DNA of 64,000 nucleotides from positions 9,158,592 through 9,222,591 of the forward strand of contig BSYO01000019.1 in assembly GCA_033239525.1 (NCBI GenBank), written 5' to 3'. Source of the DNA: Nepenthes gracilis. Taxonomy: Eukaryota; Streptophyta; Magnoliopsida; Caryophyllales; Nepenthaceae. Below are positions 20,297 through 31,759 of this stretch, one piece after another. Positions within the stretch are counted from its first letter, which is position 1, and the number at the start of each line of letters is the position of its first letter. The notes under the pieces were generated by a model, which saw only the letters and a list, made by a program, of their open reading frames with translations, was not told the DNA's origin and searched no databases. Made by a program: the position numbers and the translations under genes.

Positions 20297-21883
20297 GTTG
20301 AGGCTGCTAAGCTGGCTGAGGTACTTTTGGTTGCTAAATTTCCCTCTTGTTGAGGTGATGCCCAATCTGTCCGCAGCTAAAATGTAGTGCGAATGAGTAG
20401 CTTTTTTTTTTTGGTAAGTAAGAATTTTGGATTAATGGGAGAAAATAATTACAAAAAAATATTTTAACTCCAAGTATTTTACTTGGAGGTAAAACATTAA
20501 GCTCTAGGGCATGCCCCGAGCAACTAGTACATCTGTGTTAAGGGTAAGCTTTTTATAGTGACTCGCCCCACCGCACTCGCGGCCCCATAACCCAGAAACC
20601 CCTTGCGGGATTTTTTGGGAGGCACAGTACCACTTTGGTGCTTCCGCGGGGGATCGAACTTGGGTGGGGGAGGCACACTTCTGTGTGTTTAACCACCAGG
20701 CAAATTCCGCTTCGGCTAGTGCGAATGAGTAGCAGTCCTTTGGATTGCTGTGGTCTGGTGAACAATGCCAGTTTGTTGCTGTTGTAACTTTGCAACAGCT
20801 TTTTCCAGTGGGTTGCTGTCTCATCTCGAAGGAACTGATGTTGCCCGACCTCTCGGTGTTGCTCCGATTGTTCAGTGGCTGTGTGTCCCATTTGTTGATT
20901 GGGTTGGGGGAGCCCGTGTGTTTCTGGATTGGGATATATCGGCTGAGGGCTGAGCAGCTGGATGAGCTACCTTTTGGTGACTATATTTCCTTTTGTTGAG
21001 ATGGTGCCCGTATGTTCGCCGCTTAATTGTGGTGAGATTATGTTGCTGTTGTCCGGCTTTTAATGCCGGTTTATTCTTTATTATTGGGTGCAATTGATCT
21101 GCGGTGGGGGTGTCCTCACGCTTGGCGATGCTGAAGAGAGGAAATTCTGGCATTTGATGATAGTGTTGTGGGCTGTGCCGATGCCCATTGGTTTCTTTGT
21201 GAGCACGAAAGGCTTAGCTGTTCAATCCATGTTGGCGCTTCTGCATCGCCGTGTGGTTGGGTGGATTTCCTTTGTTCTCATGGATGCATGGCTTGGGATG
21301 ATCCCGATGCAAAAGTCTTTGGATTGGAGTGTTGTTTACGTATGAAGTGGTTAATGCCACTTTTGATGTGGGAACCATATCTTTGGTGAGCATTGGGGTG
21401 TCTTTGTTCGGCTTGGCGTGGAGGTGGAAAGGCTGAATCACGGGTCCATGTCGACGGGCTCTCCCGATTTCCTCTCTCCCGCCTTTGCTGCAGTGGGATA
21501 CCGTGTTCGGCTGCTTGCTGCCTGTGTGGCAAGTTCGGTGTGCGATTTCTTTGCTGCCTCTGAATTGGAGGATCTGTGAAGCTTGTTTTGGAGGTTTTGC
21601 TATGAGATTCTGAATCGGGTTTTCGATGTGTGGTGCAGCCTTTGTTGTGTGTCAACTTTTGCATGCTGTGTTCAGTCTTGTTTACGATGGAAATGTCAAA
21701 TTTTGTCGTTTTCGGTAAACGTTGTCCTCCTAGAGGCAATTTTGTATATTCAGATGTACTGTCCGCTCGGGGTATGCCCTAGCGTATTATGTTTTATCTT
21801 CAAGTCAAAATGCTTGGAGATAAACATATTATTTTGTACTATTTTTTCCCATTAATCCAAAATACTTACTTACCAAAAAAAAA
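20297..21883 (+). mobile_element. SINE-type body with hairpin tail (plus), 5'-truncated
   Basis: Starts inside the body segment seen near 15,990 (GAGGCTGCTAAGCTGGCTGA) and repeats related sequence near 20,880 (TTGGGGGAGCCCGTGTG). It ends in the tail at 21,755-21,883 (CTCGGGGTATGCCCTAGCG, stem-loop, TTACTTACC, poly-A). It is interrupted by the complete short SINE at 20,402-20,716. No TSD was found at its outer ends. It contains no credible ORF. Confidence 0.7.
20402..20716 (-). mobile_element. Complete 315-bp SINE: tRNA head joined to hairpin tail
   Basis: Perfect 17-bp TSD TAGTGCGAATGAGTAGC at 20,385-20,401 and 20,717-20,733. On the minus strand: head GCCGAAGCGGAATTTGCC, A-box-like TTTGCCTGGTGG (20,693-20,704), B box AGTTCGATCCC (20,649-20,660), SINE body to CTTACCCTTAACACAG. 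The tail follows immediately: GTACTAGTTGCTCGGGGCATGCC, stem-loop at 20,460-20,496, TTCTTACTTACC and poly(A). This is the minimal arrangement of the chimeric family. Confidence 0.93.
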
Positions 21884-21893
21884 GACCGTACGC

Positions 21894-22645
21894 GGGGACT
21901 GGACCTTAGGAATAAGGCTGATCAGAGTGGTATTCAACTGTTTAAGGAGCTTTCCATGATTAAAAAATCATGGATAGCTTCATAAACAGTATGACCGGTG
22001 ATCTCCCACGAGTCCTTAAAGAATTTCGAGGTAAAGCCATCAGGACCGGGAGCTCTGTCATCACCTATGGAGAAAATCGCAGAGCGAATTTCCTCCTCAC
22101 TAACCGGCCTAACAAGGGGGCCGGTTAGTGAATCAGGTACGGTATGGAGAATGTAGGGGCGTAGCCGATTTGCCTCCGCCGTCCCATGGGATCGACCAGA
22201 CCCAAGGACCTTTTTGAAGTGGCCCTCGATTAGATTATAAAGATCCTCCATCCCTTTAGTAGGGTTGCCCGACTCATCAAGGAGGGAAGTGATCCTATTC
22301 CGGTTATAGTTTCCACTAACAGTCTTAAAAAAGAAATTTGTGCATTGGTCACCCTCTTTGAGCCATTTGATCTTGGCTTTTTGTTGAAGGAAATCTGCCT
22401 CCTTAGCCATAGCAGAATAATACTCAGCCTTACGAAGGCGTTCGATGTCACAAGTCCCAGAGTGAGGGGGGGCATAGATTGGACATCCTCAAGGCATTTC
22501 CGAGTACGCAAGACCTATTCATGAACATCTCCAAATTGTGCATTAAGGCTTTTAAGCGCACTCTTCACCTTTTTGAGAGAGGACACCAGCTTAAACATCG
22601 GGGTACCAGAAATCTTGGTCTCCCAAGCTTCCTTAACCAACGGAA
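21894..22645 (-). pseudogene. LINE-A ORF2 fragment (linker and start of reverse transcriptase)
   Basis: Minus-strand remnant matching LINE-A ORF2 between endonuclease and reverse transcriptase. It includes KIKWLKEGDQCTNFFFKTV, a predicted helical linker, LRPYILHTVPDSL, and the early RT motif IGDDRAPGPDGFTSKFFK. It ends before the catalytic FADD box. It is truncated at both sides: homology to the 25.8-33.9-kb copy starts at GGGGACTGGACC and stops near 22,645. Frame changes occur near 22,400. No tail or TSD is attached. It is dead, with no independent function. Confidence 0.85.
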
Positions 22646-23387
22646 GGAAGGGCGATGAAGGGCGATGATTGGCACCTGCAACATCTCGGCTAAGGACCAT
22701 CTCGGTTGAAGGGCGATGAAGACCTCGGTCTTCACTGTAGCAGAATCCAGAAGGCCACGAATCCTACAAAATGATTTCCCAGCAATTCCATCATTTCAGC
22801 AAGCCATCTGCACCAAGCTGGCACCAGCAGATTTCACATAGCACCCACATTAGGAGCTTCTGCTCACCAGCATTGCAAGCCACCATGCACCAGTTTCAGC
22901 ATTTCCAGCATCATCTTCCAATAGCAAGGCCACACCCAGCATCTAAAGCAGTCATTGTCATCTCGGTCTTTTACTGGACAAAACTGCATACACCTCAGGC
23001 CATGGAAAAGATCATGGATAGCACCCCATATGCAGCCATCTTGGGCAATGGAAAAATATTGCACACAAGGGACAGTATATTGCATAAAACACTGGCCGCA
23101 GCATTGACCACAGATGTTGTTACATCGCCTCACGGCCAGCAGGGCTTCAGAACAATCAACGGGCAGCTCTTAAGCCAGCTCATGCTTCAGTAGAATCAAC
23201 CAGCAGAGTCCAAGAAACTCGAGTGACCTACCACCATGGCCAAGAAGGACCTCGGTCACTATCTCTTGCCAGAAGTCCATCTCGGCCAATTGTATAATAG
23301 AAAAACTTTAGCACAGAATTGCTACGGAACACCTCGGACAAGGCACCATCTTGGTCATTTACCAGACGGAGCCTTGGTCAAGCTGAC
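22646..23387. repeat. Non-coding stretch with dispersed (C/A)CTCGG motifs
   Basis: No ORF. CATCTCGG, ACCTCGGTC and CTTGGTCA motifs recur irregularly (for example near 22,680, 22,700, 22,725, 22,960, 23,247, 23,275 and 23,330). The same motif type continues at 25,555 beyond the nested element and reappears at 60,865-60,970. It may be another degenerate motif array like ACTCCGG. Confidence 0.6.
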
Positions 23388-25338
23388 TTTTTTTTTTTTT
23401 TTGGTAAGTAAGTATTTTGGATTATCGGGAGAAAAATTACAAAAGCTATATTTTATCTCCAAGTATATTGACTTGGAAATAAAACATAAAATGCTAGGGC
23501 ATACCTCAAGCAACCGGTACATCAAAAAATACCAAAAAAGCCTCTAAGAGGACAACGATCAAAATGTAATATGAATTTACATAAGAGCAGACACTATATC
23601 GACGACATTGCAAGTTCGACTTGCATTTCAACCGCACACAGCACCTGGCCACTAGCAGTGCAACCGGGCCCAGCCTCAGCAAAGGCAAACTGGCAACAGC
23701 CTAGTAAACAGAACATATTCAGCACCACGATCAGCTTCAAGATCAGATTGAGCATCGGGCAAAAAATTGGCCACATGAGATTCAACCACAACAGCGATGG
23801 CTCCCACCAAGCCACCAAATATACCAGCAGCAACTTCAGATCCCAACATCAGGCCAACCGCTGAGCTCACATCAGCACACCAACCGGGCCAAAGCATTAG
23901 CAGGCACCAGCACTTGGCTTAACACACTCGCAGTGCATCAGATCGTCAGGCAACAAACTCAGGCTGCAATACATCCTCGATGGAAAAGACAACAGACCAG
24001 CAGCTAATTCCATAGCTGCATGGTAGAACCAGCAGATCATTCTAGGCCATCATGATCAAATCACCGAAGGATCCAACCAGGCAACCCAAAATGCTCTTCA
24101 GCTGTGAACAGCAGCTCTAACCGGGCAGGTGGCAAGCATTATCTAAGTTAGCCCTTTTGGCTTGCCTCCATCTACGGGCCTTAGCCCTTTTTCATTCTTT
24201 ATGTTGCAATTCCTCCAATTCCCAAAGGGAGGAAAAATAAGTAGTGCCCGGCTTCTTTTGGGGACCGAGACCAGCAGCCACATCCCCGACTGGAGACACA
24301 ACAGGAGGATTGAAATCCTCGGGATTACTTGGGACAGGCCGAACAGCGGATTCAATTTGGTTCAAACAATAAGTTCGAGCAATCCGAGAGATAGATTCAG
24401 GTGTAACATCAGGATCAATCTCTGCTAATGGACCAGGAGCAACACTAGCAGGTGAGGGAACATGTGCCAACACCACATCATCTCCTGCCTCCACAGGGAG
24501 AGCGACAACAGCAGAAGGGGGGGCACAACAGGGCATTTCTGCAGAAGGCACCTAACGTTTCACGTCTGGGACCCCAGCAGCAAGCAAAGGCGCTGAAAAA
24601 TTAATCCCATCCAATGCACATTGTGCATCCCCAGACACACCATCCGGAACCACAAAAGCAGCATTTGAGATGCCAGGGGCATCAGAAGAAGCAGCATCGT
24701 GATGTTCATCACCCAATCCAGAAACGGCAGAGCTGCTACCAACATCACAGCTATCCCGCATCAGCAGAGATGAGCCAGCATTAATCCCCTCTGCTCGATC
24801 TGACAGAGCCAAATCCTCCACACCCTCAGATGATTCATGGACAGATTGCGCAGCTCTGTCAAAATCCATCTCCACTAATTTCAGATCCTTAGAGGCAAAG
24901 GCCACCTCCTTCAAATTAGCTGTGGCATCATCAGAACCAGAATCGAGCCTCAGTGATGAGACAGTCTCAGATTGGGTAGAGACCATCGGTCTCGAGGAGG
25001 AAAACCCAACATCAGCCGCACTACCACCAGAATCCAGTGATAGAGAAGGAGCTTTCGGCAAAGCTTTCGTATCCTCTGCCACCAAAACAGAGCTGCTCAG
25101 ATTGGGACTACAATCCTTCGAGCCACCATTAGGCTTCCAGTGATAAATTACCTCCACCTCAACTGTCGATAGGGACATCTCGGATCCCATAGATACTCTA
25201 ATCTTATCAGGGAGGGTGATATCCTGATCCACTTCCACACAAATCCGTGCGGCGTGCATATAATCTAGTCTAGCGGTTCGTGGATCAAGACAAAGTGGAT
25301 GCCCCACACGGCTTGCAATCCAACTTAATCCCATCGGT
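23388..25338 (-). mobile_element. Type B ORF1 element (minus), 5'-truncated, 1.95 kb
   Basis: Perfect 17-bp TSD GCCTTGGTCAAGCTGAC at 23,371-23,387 and 25,339-25,355. It has poly(T), GGTAAGTAAG, the inverted tail and CCTCTAAGAGG, then ~600 bp of non-coding DNA and an ORF1 remnant whose 5' end is exactly the insertion boundary. Confidence 0.9.
24192..25338 (-). pseudogene. Type B ORF1, C-terminal part
   Basis: The minus-strand reading starts at the insertion boundary inside the DUF4283-like domain (GLSWIASRVGHPLCLDPRTAR, RICVEVDQDITLPDKIRVS). A long acidic Ser/Ala-rich linker follows, with SSDAPGISNAA as in the 5.7-kb copy, then the conserved VTPESISRIARTYCL near 24,370. An in-frame stop at 24,552-24,554 separates two otherwise collinear parts. 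The basic C-terminus of the 6.4-kb copy is replaced by a different end. Truncation removes the N-terminus, so no product is expected. Confidence 0.82.
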
Positions 25339-25355
25339 GCCTTGGTCAAGCTGAC

Positions 25356-25761
25356 ATCCCGTCCAAAAGCAAATTCCAGCCCTCAGCATCACGGAATACA
25401 CCATAGTGAATTGTTCATGTCAATCCTTGCTAAAGGTACATTAACCAATCAAGTAAAATTTAGAGAGCACCTTCAAAATCGCCACTTCCAGTACATAAAC
25501 CTATGGAACTCCATCCTGCTTCGTTCTCAGCACTGATGCAATCTCAGCCATAGGGAACCTCGGTCAAAAGCAGCTCCTCCCTTGCAAACACCATGGTAGA
25601 GGCCACCTTGAAACAAAAGCAATTCACTGTCCAACTCAAAAAACACAGATGGGGCTGCAGCACCTCATGGGCAGTAGGGCAATAGTGTTTCCAGGGAAAA
25701 CAAACAAGGCCATTGGGGCAAGTAATGAGCAGTCTAATCCATCAGATGCAAGGTTCAACAC
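25356..25761. other. Non-coding spacer between nested insertions
   Basis: Continuation of the locus at 23,387. One ACCTCGGTC motif (25,558) is present. No ORF, RNA gene or tail is seen. Confidence 0.4.
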
Positions 25762-27879
25762 TTTTTTTTTTTTTGGTAAGTAAGTGTGTATTTTGGATTT
25801 AAGGGAGAAAAATATACAAAAATTAATGTTATAACTCCAAGTTTTTTGACTTGAAGTTAGAACATAAAAAAGCTGGGCATACCCCTGAGCGATCGGGTAC
25901 ATCATAGAATACCTTAAAAAGCTCCTAAGAGTAACAATCTAACAGAAAAATATAAACGAGTACAAAAAAGAGATTACAGGTCAATTTACATAATCGAAAC
26001 AAAAACAGATTTACACCCGGTTGACGGAATCAACAGCACCCACACACGCGCAAAGATCTTCTCTCGCAACACAATGCAACCCATTGCAAGAAAACTAAGC
26101 CCCACCCACTTGAGCACGCCGTAGCACCCCAAAGTTACAAACAAACAAAGGTAGAAGCATTTGCATCATACCCACCGCCCAACGCCATCAAAAATTGCAT
26201 CAAGACAAACGAGACAGCCATCACCTACAAGAACGTGTAAACAATTCTCACAAAGACCCTAGAAACGATGGAGGGCGGCACACGGCTACTCCATTCCAAT
26301 GAGAGCAGCAGCAGATGGGAGGAAACATCCGAATGCACAATGTCAACATGGACCATAGGCGGATCGGACAGCCGGTTTAGGTGAAACTCCACAAAGCCGG
26401 GACCACACTGAGCAGAGAAAATCCCAAGCCTCATAGATGAAAGCAGTATTGTCGATCGGAGGCATAAAAACAGCATCGGGAATCACACAATCGAGATTCA
26501 GCACTGATTCGTTGTTAAAAAACAGCATCTCGAGATGAAGCAAATACAAACGAAGCAGGACATAACACCATGAAGCTGCGGCAACTAATAGTATGCCAAA
26601 GCGAAGCATGGTCCATCGATTATAATCAGCATGCGTCATCATCCTCATCCAACAATATGGCACACGATTCTTTGCCTATGTCAACAGAATCCACACTAGC
26701 AGCCCTCGATATTGAGATTTCAAACCCAAAAGATTCATCACATTCTAACCCTTCTAACACCAAGACCCCATCTGGCGAGGCCCAGTGTAGCCCACCGAGA
26801 ATTCAAGGCCCCCACCACATGTGGCTCCAAATCAACAAATGCCGGGTGGAATGCGCACAGCTTCAGCAAGCGACAAACAAAGCATCCAAGGGAAGAGACC
26901 GCCCGATTCGGCACGAAACCCAACACATGCGGATGGGACAAATCCAACCAGATCGGGAACACGCCGGCAAAAGATCCAACCAGAAAATCCAACCATGAAC
27001 AGGTATGAGATCATCAAGAACACACTCACATCCACATTCAGACCCGTTGACACCGGGAAGCAGCATTTCACCCCTAAATTCGTGAGCGCATCCACCTCGG
27101 AGAGCCAAACAAGGTCACCGAGAATAGAAACAACCTCCACACTTTCAAGTGATTAGAAGAGCATCACCACGGCAGATCTATTCAAAGATCCAATGAGAGA
27201 GCTACGATCCAATTGCAGCAATATCAAGGCCACAACATAATGTATGATCAAGCGGCAGCCGGCCAGCAACCAAAGACATCAATCCCCAATGGTAATACCA
27301 AACAAAGAGCTTCCACGGGTAACCAAGATAGCATCCAAAGCACTAGCATAGTACCAACCCACCATCAACCTCCTACGGACTAAATGCAGGCATCACATCA
27401 AACAAAAGCAAGAAGGTCCAAGTCCGACGGAGAACAGCAAGCGGCGGCGGATGGTACCAAAAGCAAAACAACTCCTCGAATAAAGATCCGAAAAACCTAT
27501 GACATCTCAATCCGTAAATCGGTGTACATACATCAACCAACACCACACCACCAAGGTAGGTGACCCAACAAAAGCTGCACCACCCCAACCCCAAAGATCG
27601 GTAACAAACCGTAAAACGCCGAACCTAGAGACATAGCAATTCATCACCCCAAGCATAATGCTGCCAACCACCAGAAAGGGGTAAAGTTCATCCACAAAGA
27701 AACCCGAACAAATCATATTCCAGAAAAGTCTGCAGCAATAAAAACCCCTCCAAAACAACTACCAACATGTCCAAAGTACCCTACATAACAACCCCAAGCC
27801 CCAACCGTGGTGACACCACCCCACAAGATGGAGGACAAACCACCCAAAGGAACCACCAAAAAATTCAACAATATATATA

Positions 27880-27910
<31 letters not shown>

Positions 27911-27915
27911 TCTAA
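25762..27915 (-). other. Non-coding 3' extension and hairpin tail of LINE-A2
   Basis: About 2.1 kb with no credible ORF, between the second A-tract of the LINE and its poly-A. The stem-loop arms are ATGTTCTAACTTCAAG and ACTTGGAGTTATAACAT (25,827-25,866). A TA-dinucleotide run lies at 27,872-27,907. Equivalent extensions follow ORF2 in LINE-A3 and LINE-A6. Confidence 0.75.
27872..27907. repeat. TA-dinucleotide microsatellite
   Basis: Nearly uninterrupted TA run next to the second A-tract of LINE-A2. LINE-A3 has a short TATATATA at the same place (about 40,131), so it is an element feature that expanded. Confidence 0.9.
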
Positions 27916-28155
27916 ATTTTTTTTTTTTTAAAGGGAGGGGGGACAGAGTTTAGGGAGGAGGAAAGACCAGGGCTGAATAGCAGCCCAAGAGATAAAAAAC
28001 CGCAATCGTGGAACAGCCAAAGCAAAACCACCCCAGCGGATCAAGAACAACGGAGGGGGAAGCACTCCTATGAACATAAATCCCTCCGAGAAGAGGGCAT
28101 CCAGAGTGCAAGGCCGGGAAAAGTCAAGAAGCGGCCAATTTTTTTTTTTTTTTTT

Positions 28156-31100
28156 ATAACCCCACCGAATCCGAGTCGGCCTGTGATCAATCCTATTTGG
28201 AGCCGTGATGGTGATAATTTCAGCCTCACAATATCGACCACCATAGAGAAGAGGCAAGAAGAGTCAAGGGGCGGAGATTTTTGGAAAATCCGATTATTGC
28301 GCTCCTTCCAAATGATTTAAACCGTGGCAGCCCGAGAGACAAGCGTTTGGAAACAGCCAAGAGACTTTTCCTCTCCAACGGGTGGCAGCCCGGATATATT
28401 TTGATGCCGGTCGGTATGGCGGTGAATACCAAAGATGACGTTGGATATTATTCCATAGGGTTCTAGAGAATGGGCGGGAGAAGAACAGATGGGCGTGGTC
28501 TTCATCACCCGTGTTGCGAGAGAGTGCAAATGGGTGAAAGGTTAGGGATGTAATGGAGACGGTCAATGGTATTCAATTTGCCCTTAACGGCGAGCCAAAA
28601 GGTGAATGCATGAGAGGGGATATGGAATGGGCCCCACACTAGATGAGCCCAACACACCTTGGGTTTTGGGGGATGAAGGAGAGAGTATGCGGACTTAGTC
28701 GAGAAAATGCCGTTGCGAGTCCCACCATCTCAAAGAGTCTTTACGAATGCAGCGGGGAGGGTTGTTCGGCATATTCAAGGCAAGGTGGGCCACCTCCGTG
28801 TCAAAGGGGTTAGGCCAGTTCCATCTATTGTTCCCCGATAATGGCGTCAACCTTCACATCCCAATGCACTCCGAGACAAGGCGAGTTCGGTTAGAGCTCA
28901 CATCACTCGGGGGCCAAGGGGTGCCGCGCATCGTGCCGAGGAAAGTATCGGTCATAGTCCCCCTATGTCCTTAACAAAGTAGGCGCGCATAAAGGCCAAA
29001 GCTTCATAATTTTGCGCCAACTCCAAGGGGCCGAGGCGGGCACTTTGATGGTCCCGAGATGCACCGGTCTTTGATTCTGTTTTTGTATATCCATGAAGTC
29101 CAAGCGAAGTCGGATCTTTAGAAAGGAGACGCCATAGAAATTTGCGGTTAAGAGCTTTATTCTGATCAATCGGGTTCTTGATACCCAACCCGCCTTCATC
29201 CTTTGGGCAACAAATGTCATGCCAAGCTACTTTAGCATTAGCTCTGCCATCGAAGACCGTTCGGAGGAAATGTCGCAAGATGCGATCAATTTCCTTAAAA
29301 ACAGATTTGGGAATGATAAAAAGAGAAGCCCAATAAAGGTGGATAGAAGAAAGGATGGAGGCAACGAGTTGCAAACGCCCTCCAAAGGAGAGCCATCTGT
29401 TCCTCCCAGGATGTGATTCTCTTTGTGATCCTTTCGGTGAGGGATTTGCGTCGACACCGAGAGCCGGTGGTGATCAAGGGGACCCCCTGTGTATCGATAG
29501 GGAGATTGCCCAACTTGAAGCCCCAAATAGCAACAATATCCTGGCGAAGGGTGGACTCCTTAGAACATAAGAATATTTCACTTTTGTTCGGTTTTGCGTA
29601 AAGGCCGAGAAATGGTATGGAATTCATTGAGGCATTCTTTAAGAATCATAGTAGATTTGGTATCGGCATGGGAGAATAGAAGGAGGTCGTCGGCAAAGGC
29701 AAGCATAATAGTTTGAGTTTATTTCATTTCCGGTGAAATTTGAAATTATTGTCCCGTCTTGCCTTGACCTCAATAATGCCATTGAGGACTTCCATAACAA
29801 GGACAAATAAGTATGGGGAGAGCGGATCACCTTGACGCAGCCTTTGCCACCTTTAAAGAAACCGACCGCTTCCCCATTGATATTTAGGGAGTAAGTCGGA
29901 GTCGATATGCACCGCCAATCCAATTTACCATTTGTGGAGGGAATTCCATTAGGGTGAGGATATTGATAACGAAATCCCAATAGACAGAGTCGTAGGCTTT
30001 CTTCGTGTCGATCTTCATAGTACATCCGGGCGGGCCATGTCCCGAGATGGTACTTATGCAGAGCTCCGAGCTAATAGGATGTTATCACCGATGTGAGGCC
30101 CCTCCACAAAAGCCGTTTGGCAACGGTCAACCAAGTGAGGAAGAGTAGACTTGATTACGTTAGCGAGAATTTTTGATATCACTTTGTAAATTACGTTGCA
30201 GCGGGAAATCGGGCGATAGTCAAGTGACGGAAGGGGATTGGACCTTAGGAATAAGGCTGATCATAGTGGTGTTCAATCACATTAAGGAGCTTTCCATGTT
30301 TGAAGAAATCATGGACAGCTTCATAAACAAGATATGACCATGATCTCCCACGAATCCTTAAAGAATTTTGCGGTAAATCCATCGGACCGGGAGCTCTGTC
30401 ATCACCAATAGAGAAAAGAGCATCAAGCGATCGTCTTCACCGACCCGGCCTAACAAGAGGGCCGTAAGTGAATTAGGAACTGAATGGAGAATGTACGGGC
30501 GGATCCGGTTAGCCTCCGCCGACCCATGGGACCGCCCGAACCAAGGGCGTTAACGAAGTGACCCTCAATGAGCTTGTGAAGGTCCTCTGTCCCGTTTGTA
30601 GGAATGCCCGACTCATCAAGGAGGGAGGTAATCCTATTCCGATTATAGTTGCCACTAACAGTCTTAAAGAAGAAGTTAGTGCCTTTGGTCGCCCTCTTTA
30701 AGCCATTTGATCTTGGCTTTTTGGTGGAGGAAATCCGCCTCCTTAGCCATGGCGAGTAGTACTCCGCCTTACACCGGCGTTCAAGCTCACAGGACCCAGA
30801 GAGCGGGGGGGCTTAGATTGGATATCCTCAAGGCATTTCCGAGTGCAAAGAACCTCTTCATGAACATCTCCACATTGAGTATTGAGGTTTTTGAGCACAC
30901 TTTTGACCTTTTTGAGAAGGGACACCAACTTAAACATTGGGGTCCCAGGAATCTCGGTCCCCCAAGTTTCTTTAACCAACGGGAGGAAATTTGGGGATTT
31001 CGTGAGAAAATTGTTAAACCTAAAGATCCCATGGCCACGAGAAACCCACCCCTCAGACAAGAGGATGCATGGAGAGTGGTCGGATAATCTGGCCTGTGAA

Positions 31101-31759
31101 AAGACAGCTTTAGATCGTCTAAAACAATCAAACCACTGACCATTAGCGACCACTCTATCCAATTTTCTGAAAATACGGGTGGTGGGATCCCGACCATCAT
31201 TCCATGTGAAAACTCGACCTTCGTGGCGGACATCCTCAAGATCACGATTCGAAGACAGGTCATTAAGGTCAATGGCGCTTTTAGGGTGCCAGGACCCACC
31301 AAGGGCCTCATTCGCCCGATCGAATAGCGTTAAAGTCACCCATGACAGCCCAAGAATGTTCCCCGAGAGACCCGAAAACTCCGAAGGCAATGCCACAGGT
31401 GCTTTTGAAGGCCCTCGAGGTTAGCACCATAAACAAAGGACAGAGGCACCGAGAATTATCGGTAAGGACATTCACATCGGTATGGATAACCCGATCCTCC
31501 TTAGAGATAATATTGACAGCCACCTTCTTGGGGTCCCAAACCAACCCAAATCCTACCCTTGGATGAAGTAGAGTAGTTCATGGCCCAAACCCATTGAGAA
31601 TTAATCCTTGCCGAAATGTAGGCTGCATTTTCTCAAGAACTTTGGTTTCAACCGGGCCAATGATGGAACAATCGTGGGACTTAATGAGGTTGCGGACTTC
31701 ATGGGCCTTCACACCCCATTGAGACCCCTCACATTCCAGCAGAAGGCGGTGTTGATCAT
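28156..31759 (-). pseudogene. LINE-A2 ORF2 (endonuclease, reverse transcriptase, zf-RVT)
   Basis: Starts at 31,759 (MINTAFCWNVRGLNG), overlapping the end of ORF1. Endonuclease features: CWNVRGLNG, WAVMGDFNAIRS, HEGRVFTWNDGRDP, RIFRKLDRVVANGQWF and SDHSPC (31,000-31,700). The linker has VKSVLKNLNTQCGDVHEEV. The reverse transcriptase carries LNINGEAVGFFKGG and the catalytic FADD at 29,686-29,697, then LRRFLRTVFDGRANAKVAW. The zf-RVT-like C-terminal region (SAYSLLHPP, FTFWLAVKG-like) and AATVYFIWKE follow at 28,280-28,700. Many frameshifts and stops break it. In an intact copy the protein would nick target DNA and prime cDNA from the hairpin-tailed RNA. Confidence 0.88.
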
